64,000 nucleotides of DNA from Omphalotus guepiniiformis (Eukaryota; Basidiomycota; Agaricomycetes; Agaricales; Omphalotaceae): positions 1,798,001-1,862,000 of the forward strand of contig JAQOOI010000070.1 of NCBI GenBank assembly GCA_028554645.1. Direction: 5' to 3'. The position numbers and the translations under genes were made by a program. Shown in pieces: positions 45,662 through 55,569 of the stretch. Positions within the stretch are counted from its first letter, which is position 1, and every line of letters starts with the position of its first letter. Under the pieces are notes generated by a model. It worked only from the letters and a program-made list of their open reading frames with translations, searched no databases and had not been told where the DNA came from.

Positions 45662-47072
45662 ATGACATCACTACCCACAACCCAACAAGGCGTATTCATC
45701 GACACCTCCGAACCTTCATACAAAGTCCAAGAATTCCCCGTTACGAAACCAGGTCCTGGTCAGGTTTTAGTAAAGGTTAAAGCTGTTGCTGTTAATCCTA
45801 CCGATTGTGAGTCTCTCCCCTCCCTCTTTCTGTCTCTCGGAGACCTTGCCTTGTCTCATACTATAACCTCCTTAACCAGGGAAAATCGTTAAATTCGGCG
45901 TTGCGAAACCTGGATTCGGAATCGGTGATGATTTCGCTGGTGAGATCGTTGCTCTCGGTGAGGACGTCAAGGGGTTTGCCGTAGGCGATAGAGTGCGTCC
46001 CTCTCCTTCGTTTTTTCCTCCCCTCACTAACTTTCCCTTCTTCCCCTCCCCCTCCCTCCGCTTCGCCCTTCCCCCGCTTCGCACCACTTCACCTCGCGTC
46101 GCTTCACTCGCTTAGGTCGCAGGCTGGGTCCACGGCGGCTTCTCCCCAACCCAATTCGCATTCCAACAATACCTCCCAACCCGAACCGACCTCCTCCTAA
46201 AACTCCCCCCCAACATAACCTACGAAAACGCCTCAAGCATCCCCGTAGCAGCCACAACTACTGTCTTAGGGTTAAATAGACTCGTTGGGTTTCCGAAGAG
46301 ACCTCCACTTGGGAAGACGATTTTGGTTTATGGTGGGGCTTGTAAGTGTCTCTCTCCTTCTCTCTGTTACTTTCTTCTCACACATCACGCAGCCGCAGTA
46401 GGAATGTCCGCAATCCAATTCGCATCCCTAACCGGTCTCCGCGTAATCGCCACATCCTCCCCACACAATCATCCCCTCCTAAAATCCCTAGGCGCCCACT
46501 CCGTCATAGACTACCACTCTCCTTCCTGCGTCTCGGAAATCCTCTCCGCCGCCGGGCCCTCAGGCGTAGACTATGCGTTCGATGCGATTTCTTTCGGGGA
46601 TTCCTTGAGGGTTGTTACTGAGGTGCTCAAGGCGAAGGAGGGAGGGAAGAGGAGGGCGGTTACTGTGCTTCCGGTGGGAGGGGATGTGTTGGATGCGGGA
46701 GTGGAGTATTTGCCGGTTGGGATTCAGACGGTTTTCGATGTTCCGTTTCAGTTTTTGGGGGTAAATATTCCTGTGAGTTGGGTTTTGCCTCCGTTATTGG
46801 TTTTGTGACTGATTGGAATTCTTTTAGCCCATACCAGAAGACTACGAAATCGCCAAAGTGATGTATAGAACGTTGAATGATTGGATTTCGAAAGGTATTT
46901 GGAAGAATATACCTGTTGATGTTAGGGAGGGTGGGATTGGAGGGATTCCGGAGGGGATTTTGTATGTTATGGCTGGGAAGGTGGGTTTTCGTTTTTGTTT
47001 CTTTCCTTTTGTTGGTGTTTACGTTTTGGTGTGAAGGTTTCTGGGAGCAAGGTGGTTTATAAGATCGAGTGA
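45662..47072 (+). CDS. Medium-chain dehydrogenase/reductase (zinc-less quinone-oxidoreductase or trans-enoyl-reductase type)
   Basis: NAD(P)H-dependent reductase of the MDR superfamily, probably cytosolic. Six exons, join(45662..45806,45880..45992,46116..46341,46393..46772,46828..46980,47037..47072), give 350 residues; all junctions are GT-AG and in phase. The N-terminal GroES-like fold includes KPGPGQVLVKVKAVAVNPTDW and DFAGEIVALGEDV. The Rossmann cofactor motif follows (VYGGASAVGMSAIQFA), then DYAFDAISF and PIPEDYEIAK. Structural zinc cysteines are absent, as in the quinone-oxidoreductase/ToxD-like branch. Such enzymes can serve in polyketide pathways, but no polyketide synthase is in view. 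Substrate unknown. Confidence 0.9.
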
Positions 47073-47676
47073 TCGCTTGAGGGCGTGGGGATGAGGAAAG
47101 GAAGGTGAAGGAAAGGAAAGGTTGGGGGCAGACTGGCGATTTGTTAGAGTTATGATGTTAGGAGTTGTTATATAGAGTTTTCTTTCTTTTTTTCAAATGA
47201 AATGAATCAATGAATAGCATTGGTTTCAATTTGTTGGCGTACTATGGTGGTTCGAGAATTGCACTTTTTTGAGAATCGAATTTTAGTGTCTTCCACTTGA
47301 GCCTAATCCCTTAAGTAAGTACATAGAGTTATTCTATTACACTCAGAACCCTTAACCTGATTTTGTGGGATTTTACTCTGAGGATGGGGTGGTGTCGGGC
47401 AGTGACCGAGGAGGATTCGAGAATTGCAATCGTGTTCGTCACTGGAGGTCACAGAATGTCACCTACCGGCACAGTCGGCTTCATGTCATATTTGAACACC
47501 GACAACCGTCAGCCATTGCCGCTCGGTGGTCCACTTCAGCTTGATATTAGTCATCAGGGGGTCTTTTTGAGGAGGGCATCAACTTGCCCTTCACAAAAAG
47601 GACGCTTTGTGCCGGTAGTCCTTTCCTCAATGAAATTTGAAGTGCAATTATGATTAACTAAGTTCTTTTAGAAAAA
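47073..47676. other. Gene-free stretch
   Basis: 3' flank of the dehydrogenase. One 96-codon open frame (47363-47653) has no recognisable features. The stretch may include the 3' end of the pogo-like element that follows. Confidence 0.4.
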
Positions 47677-48323
47677 TTACATTGAATTGGAGTAATAGTG
47701 AGGAATATCTGAGTCTAATGTAACACGACTGGATGATGGTTGATTATAGTTTTGAGATATATTGTACCGATAATGATAAGAGGAGTGAGGTGGGAGTGAG
47801 GACACGGTAGACAAAGCTGACATTGGCATCTGAGAAGGGGCAGTGATTGGATAGTATGAAGGAATTGGTGTCTGGAATGTGTTAGTGATGTCGTCAAAGC
47901 GGCGGTGTTGAGTTGGAGGCAGCGAATGATCCTCATTCTCGCTAGGAGCTGGTCGTTTCCGTCCCCGAGGCTGAAATAAACCCATGTAATGTGGACTAAT
48001 CTTCTGCTCTGGGTGCACGGAAAAAAACTCCTCAATACGCCCACGGATGTCCTTCACTGTGCCATCAACTGAAAGTCCAAGTGAGGCCGCAATATCACCC
48101 AATGCTGCCTTATTCTTTTGAGAGAGACCACCCACAAATGCCGCTGCAGATTGTGTTTGAGCCAGTCGGCGTTGTGCATCCTCTGCATCCCTGTCCTTCT
48201 TCTTCTGCTTCTTCTCTGTCTCCTTTCTTCTCTTCTCATGTTGCCGCTCTGCATCCTCTCGTGCTTCACAACGTCCCTGTTCTGATGTCAAGATCCGGGC
48301 ACTAGTGTGGATACGCCTCCGGC
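47677..48323 (-). pseudogene. C-terminal half of a pogo-like transposase, cut off by an LTR
   Basis: Reads RRRIHTSARILTSEQGR, then a charged coiled coil (EKRRKETEKKQKKKDRD), then a helix-extension-helix segment (FVGGLSQKNKAALGDIAASLGL...IEEFF), and a low-complexity tail ending at 47677. This order matches my memory of C-terminal regions of agaricomycete pogo-like DDE proteins. Its upstream side abuts the LTR at 48324. The reading phase there (needs one preceding base) fits the phase in which the 63011-63573 fragment ends. Confidence 0.55.
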
Positions 48324-48777
48324 TGTCAGCGACTCGAGTTGTCAAACTCAAATAACCAAACACAAGAATCTCAGTTTCACACGAATAAGAGAAAAGCAGA
48401 AAATAGAATTGAGAAGAGGAATGATACAAAGATGTTATGCTAAGTACAAGTCTAAACTCGAGGAGTTATTGACAAGATCGAAGCTAAAGAAATATCTACC
48501 TAAGCGGACTTGTTATATACGTAAATAAAACCCTAAACCCTGGGCTATAACCCTTGACTAATCCACCGTGTGTCTACCATGAGTTCGATCGCCTCAAGTG
48601 TTTCATTAATGATCGTGATCGCCTTGAGGTCTACATGCTTGATCTCGATCATTATGCTACCTACGTGTGTATTTAATATAACCCTAGATCTATAACTTAA
48701 GATGCTATCTACTGATAATAAAAGTGTCCATATGTACAAACAATGAGATAAGATGAAAAAAGAAAATGTTCGTAACA
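48324..48777 (-). repeat. LTR A (3' LTR of the 48-54 kb chromovirus)
   Basis: 454 bp, matching 54140-54593 with one noticed difference. Its outer edge touches the pogo-like fragment at 48323. Confidence 0.9.
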
Positions 48778-48788
48778 TGACCCCCTCC

Positions 48789-51700
48789 TTAGGGACGATG
48801 TCCCCATCGTCCTAACTTCACTGCTAATGCTTCTGTTGGCATCTTCTTCGTTTCTACTACTTCCGTATATGCTTCAGGGATAGGTCGTAACAATGATGTC
48901 GGGAATAAGGAAATTGGAACCTCAATCTTTCTTAACTGAGGTGGTCGTGGTTTAGTGGGGAATTTTTTATGAAACTCTTCAATTGCTTCTTTTGCGTTTG
49001 CAAGGTTTGCTAATGGTTCCCATGTTTGTTCGTGCCGCGAGTATCCCTTCCATTGGACTTTGTATCCGAATCTCCCTCCCCTATATTTCCCTGAATCTAC
49101 TATCTCTTCCACTTCAAACTCCGGTTCTTCTCCTTCTATCACTGGTGGCGGATTATCATTCTTAGGCTGTTCGGGGAATTCAGGCGGATGATAGGGTGAC
49201 AGTAAAACTTCGTTAAAGACTGGATGTATCCTCTTCCAAGTCTTCGGTATCTTTAGTTGATACGACGTCGCTCCAACTTTCTTTACGACTTCAAAAGGAC
49301 CAAATCGTTTATCATCCAACTTCTTCATTGGTCGATCAGAAGTCAGGTTTGTCGCTTCAAGCCATACTTTGTCATTAGGCTTATATTTGACTGATGGTTT
49401 CCTCTTCTTGTCGTAATACCGAGTCATGTCTTCCTTTGCCTTCTTAAGCGCCGCCTCTACTTCGTCCCTGATCTTGATCATCTTATCGGCAAATTCCTGT
49501 GCTGTGGGATTTGCCGACGGAGTTCTTGGAGCTGTTCCCTTATACGGATGTCGTCCCATATCCGCATAGAACGGAGTAACACCCGTGGCTGAGTGTATCC
49601 TATCATTCAACACGAACTCTGCTGTTGGTAACCATTCATGCCAGTCGTTCTGATGTTGATTGATAAATAACCGGAGATAATGTTCAATCTCTTGGTTCAT
49701 CCGTTCCGTCTGTCCATTCGTCTGTGGGTGATATGCCGTTGTGAAGCTTCCTTGAATGCCTAATAACCGGTATAGTTCCTTCATGAATCGGGAATGACAT
49801 TGGGGTCCCCGATCATGAATAATCTTTCTCGGTAATCCGTGTATAGGAAAGATTTTGTCCCTATAGATTCTGGCCATTCCTTCAGACGTTAACGACATGT
49901 GTGTGGGTACCAGACGTGTTCGTTTCGTGAAATGATCCACAGTCACACTTATGGCATTAAAACCTCCAGCTTCCGGTAGTTCTCCGATCAGATCCGTTCC
50001 TATGACTTCCCAGGGACCTTGTGGAACATTGTTTGTGACTAGTGTTCCCGTTGGTTTGGTTCGATGAATCTTAGTGGCCTGACACTTTTCACACCCTTTA
50101 ACGTATTTCCGTACATCCTGAGTGATTCCCGGCCACCAATAGTTTCTCGTCACCAATTCCATGGTTTTGAACTGTCCTGGATGTCCCGTCAGAACGGTAT
50201 CATGATGTAGTCCGATGATCTTTCCCCGTAACCTATTATCAATAGGCACGTAAATCCTATCCTGCCACGTCACAATTCCTTCCTCTGACTCGACCCAATC
50301 CTTCTCTTTTCCTTCTAAAGCCTTATTCACTAGATTATCCTGCACTTTTGACTTTTTCTTGATAAGATCTAAGATCTCGTCCTCGGGCATCTCTAGTCTG
50401 TTGATCGAAAAAAGTTCCGGCTTTAAAAGTACCACATCCTCATTGTCTTTCTCCCCCGTCTCATGATTGGCCATCCTGGACAATGCATCTGGCTTTCCCA
50501 TCGACTTTCCAGGTTTATGAATCAGTGTAAAGTCGTATTCAGATAATTCAGTGATCCATCGGGCTTGTCGACAATTCAATTTCTGAGGTTTTTTGAAATA
50601 CTGAAGATTTTGATGATCTGTATAGATCTCAAATGACTCTTCCGCACCCATCAGATACTGTCTCCAATCTGCTAAGGAATCCATAATGGCCATCATTTCC
50701 TTATCATAGATCTCATAATTACGTTCCGTTTCATTTAGAGATCTAGATCTGAATGCAATAGGCCACCATTTTCCATCTATCTTTTGTGATAAGACAGCTC
50801 CGTTCGCATAATCTGAGGAATCTGCCTCGACTCTGAATTGCCCATGATCACGGGGTATGGTTAGAACAACTTCTTCGGCAATTCTACTTTTGAGTTCTTC
50901 GAATGCCTGCTGTTGCTGCTCTGTCCATTCCCACTTTGAATTCCCAGTCAGTGATGACAATGGTTTCGCCACTTGACTGAATCCTCGGATAAATCGTCGG
51001 TAGAAGTTGCAGAAACCCAAGAAGGACTGTACTTCCTTCTTGTTTCCTGGTATTTTCCATTCTTTTACCGCTTTGACTTTCTTTGGATCCATCCGCACTT
51101 GTCCGTTTCCTACAAACACTCCAAGGTACTCGACATTACTGGTCTCGAATTCGCACTTTTCAGGTCTAAGATACAACTTGTGTTGTCGTAATATATCTAA
51201 CACCTGTTTTACAATTGACTCGTGCTCTTCAATTGTATTTGTGAAAACCAAAATGTCGTCTAAGTACACCATGACATGACCTTCATTGATCAAATCCCTT
51301 AAGATATGATTCATGAACGCTTGGAAGGTCGCCGGAGAATTTGTAAGACCAAAGAACATAACCGTTGGTTCAAAGAGCCCCCGATTAGTCCTAAATGCCG
51401 CCTTCCACTCATCACCTTCTTTGATCCGGATATTATTGTATCCCCATCGAACATCCATTTTCGAAAATACTTTCGAGTCCTTCAGTTTATCAATGAGTTC
51501 TTGAATGAGCGGCAACGGGTATTTGTTCTTTATCGTTGCTTCATTCAACTTCCGATAATCCTGAACAGGTCGAAGTTTCCCATCTTTCTTTGCCACAAAG
51601 AAGAATGGTGAGGCCATCGGTGACTTTGATGGTCTAATTCGTCCAGATTTCAGATTTTCCTTAATGAACTCATCTAAAACTTTCTGTTCCGAAGGATTTA

Positions 51701-52883
51701 ATGGATAGACCTTGCAATCTACTGGCGTAAAGTCTGGCTTCAGCTCAATTGCATGGTCCCAGGGTCTTCGTTCGGGTAAATTTTGGAAATCGGCTTCATC
51801 AAAAACATCCTTGTACTCATTGACGTATTTGTCTGCTTTTGACTCAGTCTTTTTGCCCTTTCCAAAGTTCATACTTCGAAGATATCCATCCCAATTCAGG
51901 TAAAACAAGCGATCCCCTTCTTCCAGTTCCCGGACTTCAGCGTCGGATTCAGGTTTTAGGTAATATGGTATGTAACCACACTTCTTAGGACATCGGTCAA
52001 ACTTTAAGGTTGAGTCATTCCAATCTATATTGGGATTATGACGTCTTAACCAATCGAGTCCCAGAAATATGTCCGTTTTGCCCAAATTTGTAACAGCAAG
52101 TTCAATGCGTTCCGCATGATCTCCCATTACCAATCTGACTTCTATGAATCCTTCAATTGAACCGTCTTCGTTTAAGGTACCATCAGCATTGTATACCGGC
52201 ATCTTTACTGGTAATTTCTTAACAGTTAAGCCATGTCGCTCTACGAATTCTTTATTGACGCAAGAACCCGTTGCTCCACTGTCAAGTAATGCTGATGTCT
52301 CTATCTGCTTGCCACTCTCGATGTCTTCGATTGTAACAGACAACTTGAGATCTCTTCCTTTAGTACCTTTTACGAACCGCAAGTTTTTCTTAAGTGACTT
52401 TACGGCTGTGATGGCTTCGCTGATGTCCAATGACCGGATCTGGGCAACCGTTTCTTCTGATGCTTCCCTGGCCCGACAGGTTGGCATCCATGCTCTCAGA
52501 ATTCCCACCGCTTGTTCTGACTCATCCTCCCTTACTCTCTGCGCTATCCATTCTGGTGAATTCGGCGGATAACGTTCTCTCACAGGTTTTGAATCGGACT
52601 TTGTAGATACTGACGCAAATTTATTCTCAGGATGATTAAATACAAAGTGAAAATTGCTGTCCTTGTGATCTACACTAGACTGTTCCGATTCTAACTCAGA
52701 AGGACCTGTATTCACTTCTGAGCTCTGACAAAACCCGTATCCGATTTCAACCAGTTCAAGAACCAGCTCGGTGGCTGTTCTTCTTTCTTCTCTTCCTCCT
52801 GCACGTTCACCTGCCTCACTCTCTGACCCCGCTTCGCTGGACAATCCCGCGAGATGTGTCCCTTCTGTCCGCAATTGAAGCAC
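48789..52883 (-). CDS. pol: Pol polyprotein of the 48-54 kb chromovirus
   Basis: 1364 residues, open throughout. Protease LLDSGATGS; RT YLDDILVF; RNase H EADSSDYANG; integrase zinc domain (HHDTVLTGHPGQ...CEKCQATK); catalytic residues in GTDLIGELPE, HDRGPQCHS and TNGQTER; C-terminal chromodomain (EEIVDSGKYRGGRFGYKVQW). It lies in the -1 frame relative to gag and overlaps its end. It appears competent to encode all enzymatic functions. Confidence 0.93.
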   Translation of the reverse strand: MLQLRTEGTHLAGLSSEAGSESEAGERAGGREERRTATELVLELVEIGYGFCQSSEVNTGPSELESEQSSVDHKDSNFHFVFNHPENKFASVSTKSDSKPVRERYPPNSPEWIAQRVREDESEQAVGILRAWMPTCRAREASEETVAQIRSLDISEAITAVKSLKKNLRFVKGTKGRDLKLSVTIEDIESGKQIETSALLDSGATGSCVNKEFVERHGLTVKKLPVKMPVYNADGTLNEDGSIEGFIEVRLVMGDHAERIELAVTNLGKTDIFLGLDWLRRHNPNIDWNDSTLKFDRCPKKCGYIPYYLKPESDAEVRELEEGDRLFYLNWDGYLRSMNFGKGKKTESKADKYVNEYKDVFDEADFQNLPERRPWDHAIELKPDFTPVDCKVYPLNPSEQKVLDEFIKENLKSGRIRPSKSPMASPFFFVAKKDGKLRPVQDYRKLNEATIKNKYPLPLIQELIDKLKDSKVFSKMDVRWGYNNIRIKEGDEWKAAFRTNRGLFEPTVMFFGLTNSPATFQAFMNHILRDLINEGHVMVYLDDILVFTNTIEEHESIVKQVLDILRQHKLYLRPEKCEFETSNVEYLGVFVGNGQVRMDPKKVKAVKEWKIPGNKKEVQSFLGFCNFYRRFIRGFSQVAKPLSSLTGNSKWEWTEQQQQAFEELKSRIAEEVVLTIPRDHGQFRVEADSSDYANGAVLSQKIDGKWWPIAFRSRSLNETERNYEIYDKEMMAIMDSLADWRQYLMGAEESFEIYTDHQNLQYFKKPQKLNCRQARWITELSEYDFTLIHKPGKSMGKPDALSRMANHETGEKDNEDVVLLKPELFSINRLEMPEDEILDLIKKKSKVQDNLVNKALEGKEKDWVESEEGIVTWQDRIYVPIDNRLRGKIIGLHHDTVLTGHPGQFKTMELVTRNYWWPGITQDVRKYVKGCEKCQATKIHRTKPTGTLVTNNVPQGPWEVIGTDLIGELPEAGGFNAISVTVDHFTKRTRLVPTHMSLTSEGMARIYRDKIFPIHGLPRKIIHDRGPQCHSRFMKELYRLLGIQGSFTTAYHPQTNGQTERMNQEIEHYLRLFINQHQNDWHEWLPTAEFVLNDRIHSATGVTPFYADMGRHPYKGTAPRTPSANPTAQEFADKMIKIRDEVEAALKKAKEDMTRYYDKKRKPSVKYKPNDKVWLEATNLTSDRPMKKLDDKRFGPFEVVKKVGATSYQLKIPKTWKRIHPVFNEVLLSPYHPPEFPEQPKNDNPPPVIEGEEPEFEVEEIVDSGKYRGGRFGYKVQWKGYSRHEQTWEPLANLANAKEAIEEFHKKFPTKPRPPQLRKIEVPISLFPTSLLRPIPEAYTEVVETKKMPTEALAVKLGRWGHRP

Positions 52884-53605
52884 TGCCCATTCCTTCGGGC
52901 CGCGTCAATGTCCATGGGTTTACCTATACCCCCAAAGGTTGTTCCTGTGGCGTCTCTCCGATCACCACTTCCTGCCGCCTGTTGCGGACTTTCTCTTCTT
53001 GGCGTAAACGCCGGTCGGTTCTGGTTCTGATTCTTGCGCCATTCCTGACGCCTTCTCCATAGTTGATCAATCTTGATCACTATGTCCTTCCATTCGTCGT
53101 ACACTTTGGGCAACTCGTCCCTCGTGTAAATGGCATCAATTGTTTTCTCATTAATGCCCTTCTCGATGAGCCGCACCACGTACGGGTCATCCTTCTTGTA
53201 ATCCGCCTCCGTCAACAGTATCTCCAACTCCTGGAAATACTCCTCTGCCGTTCCCGCTCCCTGCTTCAACAACTCCACCTTCTCCTGCGCTGTCCTCTGC
53301 AGACCGGAATCTAGGAACGCCTTGTTCAAGGCTTGCTTGAATTGCGCCCAGTCCTTCTGCCACTTCTCGTTGTCTTGGTCAAAATGGGTGTTGTAGTAAT
53401 TATTCACCCATCCGTCCACAAGCTTTCCATTCATGAAAGAGATTGCAACATCAATCCTTTCATCGTCAGTCGTGATACCATTTTTCTTATCACGAATGTA
53501 TGTAAAGAGCCTTCGACGCCAATTCTTGAACTCAGATTTGACGCCAGTGAAGTTGTCGGGTTTGTTGAGGAGTGATTTCCCTCGCGAGGTGTCGATTTCA
53601 GACAT
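52712..53605 (-). CDS. gag: Gag protein of the 48-54 kb chromovirus
   Basis: 297 residues. A capsid-like region (KPDNFTGVKSEFKNWRRRL, then AFLDSGLQRTAQEKVELL) is followed by a classical CCHC knuckle CFNCGQKGHISRDC near residue 240. The last residues include the GGGTTTT slippery heptamer, five codons before the stop. Confidence 0.9.
   Translation of the reverse strand: MSEIDTSRGKSLLNKPDNFTGVKSEFKNWRRRLFTYIRDKKNGITTDDERIDVAISFMNGKLVDGWVNNYYNTHFDQDNEKWQKDWAQFKQALNKAFLDSGLQRTAQEKVELLKQGAGTAEEYFQELEILLTEADYKKDDPYVVRLIEKGINEKTIDAIYTRDELPKVYDEWKDIVIKIDQLWRRRQEWRKNQNQNRPAFTPRRESPQQAAGSGDRRDATGTTFGGIGKPMDIDAARRNGQCFNCGQKGHISRDCPAKRGQRVRQVNVQEEEKKEEQPPSWFLNWLKSDTGFVRAQK
52730..52736 (-). promoter_or_regulatory. 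-1 ribosomal frameshift heptamer GGGTTTT
   Basis: In the gag frame the sense strand reads ACG GGT TTT GTC, so G GGT TTT fits X XXY YYZ. The -1 frame is pol. The position is equivalent to the GGGAAAA site of the 23-29 kb element, just before the gag stop. Confidence 0.7.
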
Positions 53606-54139
53606 TCTGATAGGGGTAGAAGGTCGGGTAGAATAGGGAGATGATGCAAGAGATTTGTAGGAAGGTGTGATAGGTGATGGGATAGTGGTTTCTTCGAAGA
53701 GACTGCTAAAGTTCCCCCAAGATTCCGTAATGGTAGAGTTTACTTCGGTCCGTCAGTAACCTCACGAAGAGATTTCGGGACCTTTTCTACCTCTAATAGA
53801 CGAGTTCCTAATCTGTGCTTGCTTGCTGAGTAAACCTGGGCGTGCCTTTCTAGGAGTGCACCTCGTTCCCCAAGCGCAAGGTCCCCTCCCCGAAGGTTGG
53901 TTATCAGACGATGCTTTCTGCTGCCAGTACCAAGTCGGACTCAACGTTACTCGTTTGTACTATAGGCGCAATTACTCTAATGGAGCACAGATTCCTAATT
54001 CGGACGGAAACCCGAATATCAAAGGGAGAAAATGAAGTAAGCGTGTGAAGGGTCAAGAGAAACTTACTTGCTACTGAAATAGCAACAAGAAGGCGATTTG
54101 AATTGTGTTGGTCGGGTGAGTTGTGTAGCTTCGATCTTA
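53606..54139 (-). other. 5' untranslated region of the chromovirus
   Basis: Lies between the 5' LTR and the gag ATG. No gene is seen. No obvious TGG-starting primer-binding site directly follows the LTR. Confidence 0.6.
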
Positions 54140-54593
54140 TGTCAGCGACTCGAGTTGTCAAACTCAAATAACCAAACACGAGAATCTCAGTTTCACACGA
54201 ATAAGAGAAAAGCAGAAAATAGAATTGAGAAGAGGAATGATACAAAGATGTTATGCTAAGTACAAGTCTAAACTCGAGGAGTTATTGACAAGATCGAAGC
54301 TAAAGAAATATCTACCTAAGCGGACTTGTTATATACGTAAATAAAACCCTAAACCCTGGGCTATAACCCTTGACTAATCCACCGTGTGTCTACCATGAGT
54401 TCGATCGCCTCAAGTGTTTCATTAATGATCGTGATCGCCTTGAGGTCTACATGCTTGATCTCGATCATTATGCTACCTACGTGTGTATTTAATATAACCC
54501 TAGATCTATAACTTAAGATGCTATCTACTGATAATAAAAGTGTCCATATGTACAAACAATGAGATAAGATGAAAAAAGAAAATGTTCGTAACA
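54140..54593 (-). repeat. LTR B (shared by two chromovirus copies)
   Basis: 454 bp. It serves as 5' LTR for the 48324-54593 unit and as 3' LTR for the truncated copy at 54594-55398. Confidence 0.9.
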
Positions 54594-55398
54594 TGACCCC
54601 CTCCTTAGGGACGATGTCCCCATCGTCCTAACTTCACTGCTAATGCTTCTGTTGGCATCTTCTTCGTTTCTACTACTTCCGTATATGCTTCAGGGATAGG
54701 TCGTAACAATGATGTCGGGAATAAGGAAATTGGAACCTCAATCTTTCTTAACTGAGGTGGTCGTGGTTTAGTGGGGAATTTTTTATGAAACTCTTCAATT
54801 GCTTCTTTTGCGTTTGCAAGGTTTGCTAATGGTTCCCATGTTTGTTCGTGCCGCGAGTATCCCTTCCATTGGACTTTGTATCCGAATCTCCCTCCCCTAT
54901 ATTTCCCTGAATCTACTATCTCTTCCACTTCAAACTCCGGTTCTTCTCCTTCTATCACTGGTGGCGGATTATCATTCTTAGGCTGTTCGGGGAATTCAGG
55001 CGGATGATAGGGTGACAGTAAAACTTCGTTAAAGACTGGATGTATCCTCTTCCAAGTCTTCGGTATCTTTAGTTGATACGACGTCGCTCCAACTTTCTTT
55101 ACGACTTCAAAAGGACCAAATCGTTTATCATCCAACTTCTTCATTGGTCGATCAGAAGTCAGGTTTGTCGCTTCAAGCCATACTTTGTCATTAGGCTTAT
55201 ATTTGACTGATGGTTTCCTCTTCTTGTCGTAATACCGAGTCATGTCTTCCTTTGCCTTCTTAAGCGCCGCCTCTACTTCGTCCCTGATCTTGATCATCTT
55301 ATCGGCAAATTCCTGTGCTGTGGGATTTGCCGACGGAGTTCTTGGAGCTGTTCCCTTATACGGATGTCGTCCCATATCCGCATAGAACGGAGTAACAC
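54594..55398 (-). mobile_element. Truncated second copy of the chromovirus (pol 3' end only)
   Basis: Repeats 48778-49582 with no difference I could see: polypurine tract, chromodomain and integrase C terminus. It breaks off at 55398, just after the residues GVTPFYADMGRHP are encoded, and runs into unrelated sequence. The missing 5' part, including an LTR, is not in the window. Confidence 0.88.
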
Positions 55399-55569
55399 CT
55401 CCCAGGTCCGAAGTCTCAAGTCCGACCCTGCCCCTCGGAGTGAGATGTGTCCGAATTTTCAACATCGACCAAATCCTGCCAAACAATAGATTGGTATAAA
55501 AGCCTAGCCTGCAAACCTCTAAGTTCCCCCCAACCCCGCACTCCTCAACCCCGTAAGCTCAACACAAAA

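Larger units (their letters stand above)
48324..54593 (-). mobile_element. Ty3/gypsy chromovirus with near-identical LTRs
   Basis: A 6270-bp unit on the minus strand: 5' LTR 54140-54593, gag 53605-52712, pol 52883-48789, polypurine tract (ctaaggagggggtca in sense) and 3' LTR 48324-48777. The LTRs are both 454 bp, begin TGTTACG and end GCTGACA, and differ at one noticed base (cacaaga versus cacgaga). No target duplication flanks it, because LTR internal sequence of another copy follows the 5' LTR. Confidence 0.9.

Noticed and set aside
47363..47653. 96-codon plus-strand frame
   Set aside because: No domain, poor composition and no splice context; probably chance.
48529..48545. Telomere-like ccctaaaccct inside the LTR (also at 54345-54361)
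   Set aside because: Only one and a half repeat units, located inside a 454-bp LTR and duplicated with it. This is chance similarity, not an interstitial telomere.
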